DNA from: GW2011-AR15 sp964428335
GTDB lineage: Archaea > Nanobdellota > Nanobdellia > Woesearchaeales > GW2011-AR15
Direction: 5' to 3'
Length of the DNA: 64,000 nt
Assembly (NCBI GenBank): GCA_964428335.1
Contig: CAYRXW010000005.1
Coordinates: 1-64,000 of the forward strand
A program made the translations under genes and the position numbers. The notes under the pieces are model-generated. The model was given only the letters and a program-made list of their open reading frames with translations. It made no database searches and had not been told where the DNA came from. This document shows positions 44,099 to 54,059 of the stretch, one piece after another; position 1 is the first letter of the stretch; each line of letters opens with the position of its first letter.

Positions 44099-45031
44099 TT
44101 AATATAACATCGGGCAGCTTAATCTTTGAAGGAGCATATTTTCCTTTTTTATTGAACCTGCAAGGACATATATTTTCTTCATTGAGAGCATATCTGTTTT
44201 TTCCTCTTCGCTTATTAATGCCATCTGACTGAGCAAATCAATTGTCTTGTCATATGGACAGTTTGTGTACTTTTGCTTGAATTCCGTTATCTTATCTTTT
44301 TTCATCCTTGAAATGACGCTCAATTTTCTTAATGTCTTCTTGATATTGCATTCATAAGTTTCAACATCCTGGGAATATAGTGCTCCAAGGAGTGTTGCCC
44401 TGTCCAGAAAATAGCTCTCATCATCTCCAAAAGATATTTTCCCGAAACTGTCTGGAAATAATCCTGAATCATCCATTAAGGTTATCTTTATTACATCTTT
44501 CTCATCAAATGTATCTGTAAATTCTATGTACCTTGTGTGGTAATTCTTTTCTTTATTATCTGCCTTAAATGCTTTGTCTGTGTTATTTGGGAAAAATGAA
44601 TATGCCTTGAAACCAAGGTCTGAATCTTCAAAGATATATTCTACTCCTGGAGAAGTGATATAGGTAAAATATTCTGTTTCGTATGGCATCTGGAATGAAG
44701 AGCTGTATCCTAGAACCTGGTCCTTTATCAGGCCAGGGGAAAACACTATAATATCTGTAAGCGGCCATCCGCCAGCATCTGCTTTCCCTACAGAAAATGT
44801 ATCACAATATATTTCTATTTCTGTGTCAGGAAGATTTATCTGTGAAACCCCTTCATGGTTCAACTGGATGTTTCTTATGCTGTTATCCACATACATCTTT
44901 ATATCTGATGTAAGGGCATAGCTTGCATTTTTTTTTATGTTCCCTATGATTGTAACAGCTATTATGATAAGTATTACACCAACTACTGTAATATAAATCC
45001 AGCTGAACTGGATGTTCATACCCCTTTTCAT
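44099..45031 (-). CDS. Pilin-like surface protein
   Basis: A 310-residue protein, first of the four-gene minus-strand operon. The N-terminus (MKRGMNIQFSWIYITVVGVI) is a short basic head with a hydrophobic helix, as in the pilin-like family here. The remaining ~270 residues are soluble and probably extracellular, with Cys-containing segments (IYCDTFS, YECNIKKTL, NCPYDKT). The TATA box (TATATTA, near 45058) is ~26 bases before the ATG. A divergent promoter serves the 623-residue gene at 45120. Confidence 0.75.
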   Translation of the reverse strand: MKRGMNIQFSWIYITVVGVILIIIAVTIIGNIKKNASYALTSDIKMYVDNSIRNIQLNHEGVSQINLPDTEIEIYCDTFSVGKADAGGWPLTDIIVFSPGLIKDQVLGYSSSFQMPYETEYFTYITSPGVEYIFEDSDLGFKAYSFFPNNTDKAFKADNKEKNYHTRYIEFTDTFDEKDVIKITLMDDSGLFPDSFGKISFGDDESYFLDRATLLGALYSQDVETYECNIKKTLRKLSVISRMKKDKITEFKQKYTNCPYDKTIDLLSQMALISEEEKTDMLSMKKIYVLAGSIKKENMLLQRLSCPMLY

Positions 45032-45119
45032 TTATTATATTGTAACTTTGTTTTAGGTATATTAAGTTTTCTTATATTTGAGAAAAATTTAATAAGGGCA
45101 TAAGACAAACAAAATCCAG

Positions 45120-46991
45120 ATGAAAGGGCAGGTCACAATTTTTCTGATTTTACTTATAGTTGCAGTTATTGTATCATCTGTCCTGATTTCAACCCATAAT
45201 AAAAAGCAACTTGCAATAATGCAGGAAAGCGAAGATGTCAATTTAAAGCAGGTGACACCTGTCAAGATATATATTGAGGATATAATGCAGGACCTTTTAG
45301 TTGAAGGGCTTTTCCTTATAGGCAAACAGGGTGGCAAAATCTATAAGACAACATGGCCTGACTGCAAGGAAGAAAACAAAAATTATACTATTGAATACAG
45401 GATGTGCAACCAATCTGGAGTGTATGATTATGGCTTTCCAAAATACCTTGAAAAGTCCCCATACCAGCATAAAAGAGTAGGAATTGGAATAAATCATTCC
45501 AGAATTGACCCTGCTAATAGAGTTACTTACTCAAGTGATGAACCATTAGAGCAGCCTTTTGCCTATCCTCATGAAGGAAAAAACATTAGGGCAAACTACC
45601 TATATGGCGCAGAGCAGCCTTTGCCTTCAATAACTTCTGAAACTGGACCAGGCTCAATTGAAAACCAGCTTTCAAGATGGATTGAATATCATTTCACTGA
45701 AGAACTGAACCTAACTGAATTTGAAGAAAGAGGGTTTGTTATACAGGTTCAGGAAGGAAGGCCTAAAGTCAATGTTGAGATAAATGAGGATTTCATAACT
45801 GCAAAGATGAATTATACGCTGAATATCAAGAAAGCTGAATCAGACTATATATTAAAGGAATACAATACTGAAATAGTTTCTGATTTCAGGCTGGTCTATG
45901 AAGGGATACAGGAGATGATAAGACAGGATATTTCTACAAAATCTGTGATGTTTAGGCAGAAAGTCTTTAATGAATCAGGAAAGCAGATAGCAAGGGTCAT
46001 CTATCCTGCAATAGAATCAATACCTCAGAACTTCATGTATGATATAATAAATATCACAGTATGGAGCATAAATTATACAAAGAGGTATGGCCATGAATCG
46101 CCATTTGGATATTACTGGTTCTATTTCATTAGGGAGAACAGACCACCAGATGCTGATATTGTAAAAGCTCCGCAAGTTATGTATGTCAATGAATATGCTA
46201 TGTGGACATGCTCAAACATGAAAACAAACGGTGGGCAGGCAGCATTTGATCCAGATGAGGATGATGAATGGTCAAAGCAGCCTTTCCCATGGTTTACACC
46301 TAAATGGTATCAGTTTTATAGCAGGGGAGATCAACTCATTGTTAATCTCCCTACACCAAATCCTGTAGAATGTAAAAATGATAAAGAGCTAGAACATCAA
46401 ATAAATTTAGGCTTGCTAAGATTTCATAATGAACCTTATAGCAAGGATTTCGGATCTGGTTTTGTTGAGAATGGACTTGGTGCATGTGGAAACAAAGATG
46501 AAATGGTAACAGTTATAGCTAATAGCTTAAGTGATGTTGGTGATGTTATAATTTTAAAAGTTGCAGATGAACAGGAATCTGATAAAGGAGATAAAATCAC
46601 TGCCCCAGATAGATATAAAGAACCTGAAATTAAAGAGGAAGGAACCGGAAGGTTAAATGATGTAATGAGCTATAGGCTTGTTAAGTGCAGACCAAGCGAC
46701 GGAGAACTTGGTTGTTGCAGTCCTGATGGTTTTTGGAGATTTAATGAAAGACCACTAAATAGACCAGATGCTTATGTAGATCTTTGTTTTGCTGCATGTG
46801 TAAATCAATATCAAGATAATGTTGCAGGTGATCCATGCAGTTGCGACTGTTCAAGTGCAATTTGCACAGATTATAGAAGAGTATACAAAATTTGCAATCA
46901 TGAAGGTCAATTAGTGCTTTCATATAAGGGTAGCGATCAAATAAAATTAGAGCCTGAAGGCACCGAATGCACAGACTGCCCTTGTAACTAA
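45120..46991 (+). CDS. Pilin-like membrane-anchored surface protein
   Basis: A 623-residue protein. MKGQVTIFLILLIVAVIVSS is the KGQVTIF-type N-terminal segment, a hallmark of surface proteins in several DPANN-like genomes. The following ~600 residues are outside the cell, with many Asn-X-Ser/Thr sites and a Cys-rich C-terminal part from ~520 (GCCSPDG, CDCSSAICTD, CTDCPC). No second membrane segment is visible. A TATA-like AATTTAATAAG lies 26 bases before the ATG. The next gene, 19 bases downstream, is a small Cys-rich secreted protein, probably in the same operon. Confidence 0.82.
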   Translation: MKGQVTIFLILLIVAVIVSSVLISTHNKKQLAIMQESEDVNLKQVTPVKIYIEDIMQDLLVEGLFLIGKQGGKIYKTTWPDCKEENKNYTIEYRMCNQSGVYDYGFPKYLEKSPYQHKRVGIGINHSRIDPANRVTYSSDEPLEQPFAYPHEGKNIRANYLYGAEQPLPSITSETGPGSIENQLSRWIEYHFTEELNLTEFEERGFVIQVQEGRPKVNVEINEDFITAKMNYTLNIKKAESDYILKEYNTEIVSDFRLVYEGIQEMIRQDISTKSVMFRQKVFNESGKQIARVIYPAIESIPQNFMYDIINITVWSINYTKRYGHESPFGYYWFYFIRENRPPDADIVKAPQVMYVNEYAMWTCSNMKTNGGQAAFDPDEDDEWSKQPFPWFTPKWYQFYSRGDQLIVNLPTPNPVECKNDKELEHQINLGLLRFHNEPYSKDFGSGFVENGLGACGNKDEMVTVIANSLSDVGDVIILKVADEQESDKGDKITAPDRYKEPEIKEEGTGRLNDVMSYRLVKCRPSDGELGCCSPDGFWRFNERPLNRPDAYVDLCFAACVNQYQDNVAGDPCSCDCSSAICTDYRRVYKICNHEGQLVLSYKGSDQIKLEPEGTECTDCPCN

Positions 46992-47010
46992 TCAATATAA
47001 AGAATACAAA

Positions 47011-47421
47011 ATGAAAAAACTGCACCTATACCTCACATCATTAACCATCCTTATAGCCTTGGCAATCTACACTTTTGCACAATTTGTTGAAAATACAGAT
47101 GCTCACCAGGCATGCTGCATCAGCGAAGATGGATACTGTAGGGATATTTTAGTTAGGAGCGGTGAGCCTGCATGCGGGGCAGCAAGAACAAAATACACCT
47201 TGCTTTCAACAGAGAAGAACTGCATAATGATTGAGGAATGCTGTACAGATATTGATTGCAAAGAAGGAAAATGCATAATCAGAGGGAAAGAGCAGCCTGA
47301 TGCAAAACAGCGTTTCATCTGTGCTGCGCTTTGTGAGGAAGTTGGTGAATGTGAATGTCCAGGCGGACTTGATACCTGCACTGGAGATTGGGACTGGATA
47401 GCACCACCTGAATCAGAATAA
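47011..47421 (+). CDS. Small secreted Cys-rich protein
   Basis: A 136-residue protein with a signal peptide (MKKLHLYLTSLTILIALAIY). The mature part has about sixteen cysteines, many as adjacent or near-adjacent pairs (ACCISEDGYC; EECCTDIDCKEGKC; ECECPGGLDTC), so it is likely disulfide-rich. I recognise no family. It follows the pilin-like gene by 19 bases and probably belongs to its operon, which suggests joint function at the surface. Confidence 0.78.
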   Translation: MKKLHLYLTSLTILIALAIYTFAQFVENTDAHQACCISEDGYCRDILVRSGEPACGAARTKYTLLSTEKNCIMIEECCTDIDCKEGKCIIRGKEQPDAKQRFICAALCEEVGECECPGGLDTCTGDWDWIAPPESE

Positions 47422-47425
47422 GTTC

Positions 47426-48070
47426 CTAAATCCTTCCACTTCTCATGTATTCATCTGCATCTTCTACTGTAAGATGGCCTTTGTGGCTAAATACCCTGTA
47501 GTACTTTTTCTTCTCTTTCTTCATCAATAACCCATAGATTAATCCTGTTGCCATTCCAACCAAATGAGCAAGATTTCCAACACCGCTTGGAACAAATACT
47601 CCAAAAATATCAAGTAAAGCCCAAATTATTCCTGCGGTTCTTAAGGACATTGGAATAAAGAACATGAATAATAACCTTAAATCCGGCATTATGACAATTA
47701 ACGCACCAAGCACTCCCATCAATGCTCCTGATGCTCCTAAAGCAGATGGAACATTATGATAAACAAACATGCTTAAAACAATATGACCTACACCTGCAAA
47801 TATTCCTGCTCCAAAGTAAAGAATTGCAAACCTTTGCCAGCCTATCCTCTCTTCAAGCAATGGACCAAACATCATAAGCCCATACATGTTCCAGAAGATA
47901 TGGTTGAAATCCCCATGAAGGAACATTGAAGTCAATATAATAAAAGGCTTTGACATAACTTCAGGGAAGCTTAGCATGAAATAATCAGTAAATCCTTTTA
48001 TGAAAAGCTGTGAAAGGAACATGGCTATATTTATTATGACTATAGGAAGAATTACTGATTTAACCTTCAT
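47426..48070 (-). CDS. Rhomboid-family intramembrane serine protease
   Basis: Cleaves membrane proteins within the bilayer. The six-helix core carries the catalytic Ser114 in GASGA and His169 in NLAHLVG, with HIFWNMYGL (57-65) providing the conserved His and Asn of helix 2. Length is 214 residues. The soluble end VEDADEYMRSGRI is a short cytoplasmic tail. The substrate is unknown; surface proteins of this window are candidates only by proximity. Confidence 0.92.
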   Translation of the reverse strand: MKVKSVILPIVIINIAMFLSQLFIKGFTDYFMLSFPEVMSKPFIILTSMFLHGDFNHIFWNMYGLMMFGPLLEERIGWQRFAILYFGAGIFAGVGHIVLSMFVYHNVPSALGASGALMGVLGALIVIMPDLRLLFMFFIPMSLRTAGIIWALLDIFGVFVPSGVGNLAHLVGMATGLIYGLLMKKEKKKYYRVFSHKGHLTVEDADEYMRSGRI

Positions 48071-48119
48071 GATGACTAATCCGATTTTTATGAGATATTT
48101 ATAATTGATGTTTTTGCTA

Positions 48120-49118
48120 TCATACCCTTAGGTCAATATCACAAATTAACTCAGCATATTTGTTTTCAGATAAAAGCCTTGCCGGCATTTTCAGGATAGT
48201 CAATAGCCTGTTAGTACTCCTGTCTTCATAGCTTGTTACAAAACCTTGAAAGCTCTCTGCAATCAGGTAATTTCCGGGAACATAGTGCTTAACTTCGTCA
48301 AACCCAAATGTCTCCCTTAAATCAACCTTTAATTTAGTTAGCATTTCAACTAAAATTCCCTGGTAGAGTATTGAATCCCTAACATCTTTTTCTTTATAAT
48401 AACTGGATTCATCAAAAAATGCTTTTTTAATTGATTCCTCTGTGAAGTATTTTCCGGCAAGCGTACATAGTATATATTCCCCATATACTTCTTCAAATGG
48501 CTTTTCTTCTTCTGAATTGGATTTTTCAATAGATCCTAAAATTCTTTCAGCAGATTCTGCTGTTTCTCCTTTATTTAGCATTAGAGCGATTAAAGTTCCA
48601 TAAGGATTTAATGAACCTGATATCTCCTCTAAAAGCTTCTGTGATGCATATGCCAATATATCTGAATATGCCACTTCATCTTCTACTTTTTTTGATTCCT
48701 TGTATAAACCTAGCAAGTAAGAAGCCTGCTCACATGGGGAGAAAGAGGATGTTCCTGTTACCTTTGCATTTAAACTTTCATCCATGGATAAATTAACTAA
48801 GCTATCAACCTCTTCTTTAATAGGAAGGTAAAATTCAAGGGTTTCTTTTTCTCCTCTTGATTTGATAATCTTAGAAGTCCTGAGATTTCCAATTAATTTC
48901 CCAGGGTTTTCCCTTCCTGTTGCCTTTTTTATATAGTTTCTGACATAGCTACCATTAATCCAAGCCCCTGACTTAAGGGAATACCCAAGTTCTGAAGCAG
49001 ATTCATAGATAAGATCATAATAATTAACAAGCATCTGCCAAGCTTTCATCTCTACGTCTAATTTAACTGATTTTGAAAGTGCGTGCTCCAGAACCTGCTC
49101 AAGCGTTATTTCAGTCAT
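48120..49118 (-). CDS. Hypothetical protein (332 residues)
   Basis: I do not recognise a family. The protein is soluble, acidic and mostly helical, with no membrane segment or signal. Residues ~20-95 (WQMLVNYYDLIYESASELGY, then INGSYVRNYIKK) could hold a helix-turn-helix-like region. The middle is Glu/Ser-rich and the end is beta-rich (RLLTILKMPARLLSENKYAE). I start at the ATG at 49118 because TATA-like TTTTTAATTAAG lies 26 bases ahead. It is divergent from pyrG. Confidence 0.72.
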   Translation of the reverse strand: MTEITLEQVLEHALSKSVKLDVEMKAWQMLVNYYDLIYESASELGYSLKSGAWINGSYVRNYIKKATGRENPGKLIGNLRTSKIIKSRGEKETLEFYLPIKEEVDSLVNLSMDESLNAKVTGTSSFSPCEQASYLLGLYKESKKVEDEVAYSDILAYASQKLLEEISGSLNPYGTLIALMLNKGETAESAERILGSIEKSNSEEEKPFEEVYGEYILCTLAGKYFTEESIKKAFFDESSYYKEKDVRDSILYQGILVEMLTKLKVDLRETFGFDEVKHYVPGNYLIAESFQGFVTSYEDRSTNRLLTILKMPARLLSENKYAELICDIDLRV

Positions 49119-49294
49119 ATTATGGCGGGAAATCAACTTAATTAAAAAGGTTGCTCTAGATAATAGATTTGGTCATCTAAAACTTTTTAAACAGAAAATT
49201 TATTTCTAAATAGTGCACCAAACCAAAACCAAAGAATACTCGAGAAATTCTGTTATTATTCTAAATAATAAAAATCAATTAAAGGTGAATCTAC

Positions 49295-51004
49295 ATGGCT
49301 GAAATACTTAATAAGATAGGGAAGAAATCCGTTGAGCATGAATTCTACACTCCTTTTCCTGAAGGATATAATGCAGGGAAAACAAAATATATTGTTGTGT
49401 TTGGGACTGTGATGTCTGGCCTTGGGAAAGGAATTTTTGCTTCGTCTCTTGGGAAGCTGCTGCAGTTCAAAGGGCTGAAGATTGCGCCAATAAAATTTGA
49501 TGGATACCTAAACCAGGATGCCGGAACTTTGAATCCTTTCAGGCACGGTGAAGTTTTTGTCCTGGATGACGGAACAGAATCTGACATGGACCTGGGAACT
49601 TATGAAAGGTTTCTTGATATGAACATAACTAAAGATAATTACATGACAAACGGAAAGCTCTTCCAGATGATACTAAATAAGGAAAGAAAAGGAGACTATC
49701 TTGGAAGGGATGTCCAGGTAATACCTCATGTTACAGGAGAAATAAAGTTTTTTTTAAGGAACCTGGCAATGAAAAGCAAATCAGATATAGTTCTTTTTGA
49801 GATTGGAGGAACTGCCGGGGACCTGGAAAACATGTTCTGCATTGAAGCTGTAAGGCAGCTAATGGCAGAAGAAGGGAAAGAGAATGTATGTTTTGTCGCC
49901 CTTACTTACATAATAGAGCCTGAATTTTTGGGAGAGCAGAAAAGCAAGGCTGCCCAGCTTGGGATAAAGGCACTAAATACTATGGGGATACAGCCGGATA
50001 TAATCGGATGCAGGTCGCATAATCCTGTGAATGAGAAAGTAATGGAAAAGATAAGCATAAGTTCAAATGTCATGGTTGAGAATGTCTTAAGCCTGCATGA
50101 TGTGAAAAGCATCTATCTTATACCTGAGATGCTTAATGAATCAGGGATTGCACAGAATGTCCTGGATATATTAGGATTGAAAAAGAAAAATTCAGATAAG
50201 GAAGAAAAAGAGCTTTTGAAAAAATGGCAGGCTTATTCTGATAATTTAAGAAACCCAAAAAAAACAGTAACCATAGGGATGACAGGGAAATACACTTCGC
50301 TTAGGGATGCGTATGCAAGCGTGATAAAAGCTTTGGAACATGCTGCAACTGAAATGAATGCTGAACTTAAGATAAAATGGATAGAAACCACTGATATTGA
50401 AGACGGAAAACTAAAGGTTGATATGGCATTAAAAGGCGTTGATGGAGTCCTTGTCCCTGGCGGTTTTGGAAAAAGAGGGACTGAAGGGAAGATAATGTGC
50501 CTGAAATATATCAGGGAAAATAACATACCTTATCTTGGTGTCTGCTATGGCATGCAGATGGCTGTGATTGAATTTGCAAGAAATGTCTGCGGGATAAAAG
50601 ATGCAAATTCAACTGAGATAGTTCCTGAAACAAAAGAACCTGTGATAGACATCCTTCCTGAGCAAAAGAAGATTGAAAAACTGGGAGGGAACATGAGGCT
50701 TGGTGGGAAAGATGTTGAAGTAAAAAAAAATACTTTGGCATGCAAGCTGTATGGGAATAACACGAAAATAAGGGAAAGGTTCAGGCATAGGTATGAGGTG
50801 AATCCTAAGTACATCCCAATGCTTGAAAAGAAAGGCATGGTTTTTTCAGGCAAGCATCCTGAATATGAGATAATGCAGATTATGGAACTTCCTAAACACC
50901 CTTATTTTTTAGGGGCGCAATACCACCCGGAATTCACATCAAGGCCATTGAAGCCTAATCCGCTTTACCTTGGCCTTATAAAAGCTGCATTAAAAAAAGA
51001 TTAG
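49295..51004 (+). CDS. pyrG: CTP synthase
   Basis: Makes CTP from UTP, ATP and glutamine. The N-terminal amidoligase domain has TVMSGLGKGI near 39-48, YLNQDAGTLNPFRHGEVFVL and DLGTYERFLD, corresponding to the family motifs. The C-terminal class I glutaminase has the nucleophile Cys in GVCYGMQMAV near 410 and YHPEFTSRP near the end. An extra ~30 residues precede the usual start. Length is 569 residues. KFDGYLNQ replaces the usual KIDPYLN. AAAGGTGAA is the ribosome-binding site. Confidence 0.94.
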   Translation: MAEILNKIGKKSVEHEFYTPFPEGYNAGKTKYIVVFGTVMSGLGKGIFASSLGKLLQFKGLKIAPIKFDGYLNQDAGTLNPFRHGEVFVLDDGTESDMDLGTYERFLDMNITKDNYMTNGKLFQMILNKERKGDYLGRDVQVIPHVTGEIKFFLRNLAMKSKSDIVLFEIGGTAGDLENMFCIEAVRQLMAEEGKENVCFVALTYIIEPEFLGEQKSKAAQLGIKALNTMGIQPDIIGCRSHNPVNEKVMEKISISSNVMVENVLSLHDVKSIYLIPEMLNESGIAQNVLDILGLKKKNSDKEEKELLKKWQAYSDNLRNPKKTVTIGMTGKYTSLRDAYASVIKALEHAATEMNAELKIKWIETTDIEDGKLKVDMALKGVDGVLVPGGFGKRGTEGKIMCLKYIRENNIPYLGVCYGMQMAVIEFARNVCGIKDANSTEIVPETKEPVIDILPEQKKIEKLGGNMRLGGKDVEVKKNTLACKLYGNNTKIRERFRHRYEVNPKYIPMLEKKGMVFSGKHPEYEIMQIMELPKHPYFLGAQYHPEFTSRPLKPNPLYLGLIKAALKKD

Positions 51005-51035
51005 ATTTTTATACCATATACCCTAAACAAAAAGC

Positions 51036-54020
51036 ATGGGGGTTAAGTTTTTTTCATCTTTGCTTTTTATATCCCTATTAATCTTCTCTATAGCTTATGC
51101 AAAAAATGAAACTGACGATATAAAGGTAATAATAAAATTTAAGGATCCTGACAGCCTGAAAGAACTGAATGCTGACCATGAAGAAAAAATTGATATAAAA
51201 AAAGAAGAGATAAACGAATATAGGGAAGAAATCTTGAAAAAGCTTGATCTGGACATATCCCATGAATTTAACCTTACCAATTCTGTCATAGCATATGTCA
51301 ATGAAACAGAACTTAAAAAACTTAAAAAAAATAAATTTGTGGAAAGCATCTTTGAGGATATTCCTGTATATGCTTTCATGGATTCAAGCAACGATATCAT
51401 AAGCTCTGATTCTTTCTGGAACATCTCAATCAACAACATAAAAGTCAATGGAACAGGAGAGACTGTATGCATCATCGATACAGGAATTGATTACAGGCAC
51501 CCTGCATTTACAGCATGCAATATAATAAATGAGACCAGCAGAGGAAATATTGTGAGCCATGCAAATGAATCAATGCATCCTTACATTGACAACCTAAACC
51601 AAATTTTCAGGATAAATAAGACAGGGTTTGAAAGGATCTCTGTCCATTTTGTAAACATAAGCACTGAATCTGAATGGGATTATGTCAAGGTCCTGGATCC
51701 AGATAACAACACTGTTGCATTATATACTGGGTTTATGGAAGATTTCTGGAGCCCAAGTGTTGAAGGCGACACATTATATATCAAGCTTGAGACTGATGAT
51801 TCAATTTCCAGCTGGGGATTTAAGGTTGATCAGGTAATAAATGGATCAGTAAATACAACACTAAACTGGAGCACATGTGAGAAAGTCATCGGCGGATGGG
51901 ATCTGACAGGCAACCAAAACAACCTTGATGACCAGGATCCTATGGATGATGAAGGCCATGGAACGCATGTCTCTGGGATAATAAGCTCTGTAAATTCAAC
52001 CTATCGTGGAGTTGCTCCTGGTGCAAGGATTTTTTCTGTCAAGGCACTTGATGAAACAGGAGGAGGAAACACAACTGATGTCCTGGCAGCAATGGAACTA
52101 TGCATTGAGAATAAAGAGAAGTATAATATTTCTGTAATATCACTTAGCCTTGGTTCTGGAAGCTATACTACAAACTGCGATTCCAACGGTGGTGTGTTTG
52201 GGCTTTTCTCATCTTTAGTGAATGATGCAATTTCAGAAGGGATAATGGTTGTTGCTGCCTCCGGAAATGGCGCATCATCAACAGGGATAGCATTTCCTGC
52301 GTGCCTACAGAATGTCACAAGTATCGGAGCAACGACAAAAGCAGATAATGTAGATACGAGCTATTCCAATTCTAACGCTTATTTAGATTTGCTTGCCCCA
52401 GGGACATCAATAAATTCAGTAAATCTTGGAGGAGGCTTTGTCTCAAGCACTGGAACAAGCATGGCAGCTCCACATGTCTCTGGAGCAACTCTTTTATTAA
52501 GAAATTTCAAAAGGCTGGAGAATGGCACAATCCTTACACCATGGCAGATAGAATATTACCTCAAGGCTTCAGGGAATAATAAGACTGATTCAAGGAACAG
52601 TGTAAAAACAGAGAGGATAAACCTTACAAGAGCATTGGAAATGATTGATGATATCCCAAGGATTACTTTTACTGATATAACTACAGGAAACATCTCAAGA
52701 AATTTCTCGAATGTAAATATTACAACCAGTGAACCAATATCAAAAGCAATAATCTATTTTGATAACTTAAATTACACAATGATTGGTAGTAATAATGAAT
52801 TCTATTTCAGGATTAATTTAACAGATTCTCATAATTATACTGTATATATTAATGACAGCACAGGAAATAAAGTATACAATGGAAGCTACTTCATTGCTGT
52901 TGATTTGGACCCGCCTACAATAAATATTACTGCTCCAGGAAACAATTCTGTAATAAACATAAGCCACCTAATCAACATAAGCATAGTTTCAAGCGATAAT
53001 ACAAACTGCGAGTATTTTATCCTGAATGAATCATATGAAATAACAGAGAATGCAAATTTCAGCATCTATGAAAACGGCCAGAAAAACCTGACTGTAAACT
53101 GCACTGACTTAAGCGATAATCTTGCTTCATCAAAAATATATTTTATAATCAATGATACAGACGCACCTGAAAAGTCATCATTTTCCGTAGCTTCAACAAC
53201 TGCAACAATAACATTTTCATATTCTACAGATGAGCCTTCAAATGCAACTGTTCTTGGAACAAATTCAGGCTATTCAAAAAGCCACAGCATTGTTGTATCA
53301 GGATTAACTGCAAATACAAACTATCCATATAACCTTACAATATGCGATAGGCTTGGGAACTGCAATACTACACAAGGAAGCAAGTCAACTACAGCTGCAT
53401 CCTCTGGTGGTGGCGGAGGAGGTGGAGGCAGCTCTGGTGGTTCTTCAAGCGGCTCTGGCTATACAAGAATAATAAAAGAGGTAAAACCTGATTTTGGAGA
53501 GACTGAATTTGTAAAAGCAGATTACAAAGGGAAGATATCCTTCAGGGTTACAGAACTTCCAGAAGATATAATCTCTCCAGGGCATTCATACCAGATAATC
53601 AAGATAACAGCCAATGAAAGCAGGAAAACAAGCTTTACATTCAAAGTCCAAAGGAAATGGATAGATGAGAACAGTATTAGGGAAGTCATCCTTGCAAGAT
53701 ATAATGGAACATGGAATGAGCTGCCTACAATATTCTTATATTCCAATGAAACGTATAATTTCTATAATTCTACAACCCCTGGGTTCAGCTATTTTGCAAT
53801 AATAGGCAAGAAACCAGAGATAAAAAAGAACGAGACACCTAGGCTTGAAACGTTTGATGAAAAAGTAATAATGAATGAGACAAAAACATATGTCGAACCT
53901 GAAAAAAAGAAGATCAGCTTTATTTCTGTTGCAATCATCTTAGTTTTCATCTCAATACTGATAGTCGGGTTTTACAAGCACGAATATTCCAGAATAATAA
54001 ACAAAAGTAACAAAAAGTAA
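51036..54020 (+). CDS. Secreted S8 (subtilisin-like) serine protease with C-terminal anchor
   Basis: A signal peptide (SLLFISLLIFSIAYA) is followed by an I9-like propeptide (~28-110). The catalytic triad is Asp148 (IIDTGID), His308 (GHGTH) and Ser475 (GTSMAAP), with oxyanion Asn411 (SGNG). An insert of ~130 residues between Asp148 and His308 looks like a CUB-type beta-sandwich. Residues ~545-790 are Ig-like, followed by a Gly/Ser linker (~795) and a PGF-pre-PGF domain ending ...GFSYFAIIG. A membrane helix closes the chain (FISVAIILVFISILIVGF). Many Asn-X-Ser/Thr sites suggest glycosylation. TATA box TTTTTATACC sits 26 bases upstream. Length is 994 residues. Confidence 0.94.
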   Translation: MGVKFFSSLLFISLLIFSIAYAKNETDDIKVIIKFKDPDSLKELNADHEEKIDIKKEEINEYREEILKKLDLDISHEFNLTNSVIAYVNETELKKLKKNKFVESIFEDIPVYAFMDSSNDIISSDSFWNISINNIKVNGTGETVCIIDTGIDYRHPAFTACNIINETSRGNIVSHANESMHPYIDNLNQIFRINKTGFERISVHFVNISTESEWDYVKVLDPDNNTVALYTGFMEDFWSPSVEGDTLYIKLETDDSISSWGFKVDQVINGSVNTTLNWSTCEKVIGGWDLTGNQNNLDDQDPMDDEGHGTHVSGIISSVNSTYRGVAPGARIFSVKALDETGGGNTTDVLAAMELCIENKEKYNISVISLSLGSGSYTTNCDSNGGVFGLFSSLVNDAISEGIMVVAASGNGASSTGIAFPACLQNVTSIGATTKADNVDTSYSNSNAYLDLLAPGTSINSVNLGGGFVSSTGTSMAAPHVSGATLLLRNFKRLENGTILTPWQIEYYLKASGNNKTDSRNSVKTERINLTRALEMIDDIPRITFTDITTGNISRNFSNVNITTSEPISKAIIYFDNLNYTMIGSNNEFYFRINLTDSHNYTVYINDSTGNKVYNGSYFIAVDLDPPTINITAPGNNSVINISHLINISIVSSDNTNCEYFILNESYEITENANFSIYENGQKNLTVNCTDLSDNLASSKIYFIINDTDAPEKSSFSVASTTATITFSYSTDEPSNATVLGTNSGYSKSHSIVVSGLTANTNYPYNLTICDRLGNCNTTQGSKSTTAASSGGGGGGGGSSGGSSSGSGYTRIIKEVKPDFGETEFVKADYKGKISFRVTELPEDIISPGHSYQIIKITANESRKTSFTFKVQRKWIDENSIREVILARYNGTWNELPTIFLYSNETYNFYNSTTPGFSYFAIIGKKPEIKKNETPRLETFDEKVIMNETKTYVEPEKKKISFISVAIILVFISILIVGFYKHEYSRIINKSNKK

Positions 54021-54050
54021 CCATAAGTTATATAAAGTAGCTAAAAGTTA
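54006..54050 (+). promoter_or_regulatory. Five AGT[A/T]A-type repeats at exact 10-base period
   Basis: AGTAA, AGTAA, AGTTA, AGTAG and AGTTA begin at 54006, 54016, 54026, 54036 and 54046. The first two lie in the end of the S8 gene, and the stop of that gene (54018-54020) is part of the second. The TATA box (TTATATAAA, 54029-54037) is inside the array and predicts a start near 54060, the GTG of the ribbon-helix-helix gene. The spacing is one helical turn, as expected for tandem binding by such dimers. Confidence 0.6.
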
Positions 54051-54059
54051 CTAACTTCT

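Noticed and set aside
49168..49222. TTTGGT/ACCAAA pair upstream of pyrG, possible leader structure
   Set aside because: The arms are short and far apart, and no attenuator or riboswitch pattern is visible.
54006..54050. Short repeat array considered as CRISPR
   Set aside because: The repeats are five bases with five-base gaps, with no spacers of CRISPR length and no cas genes in the window.
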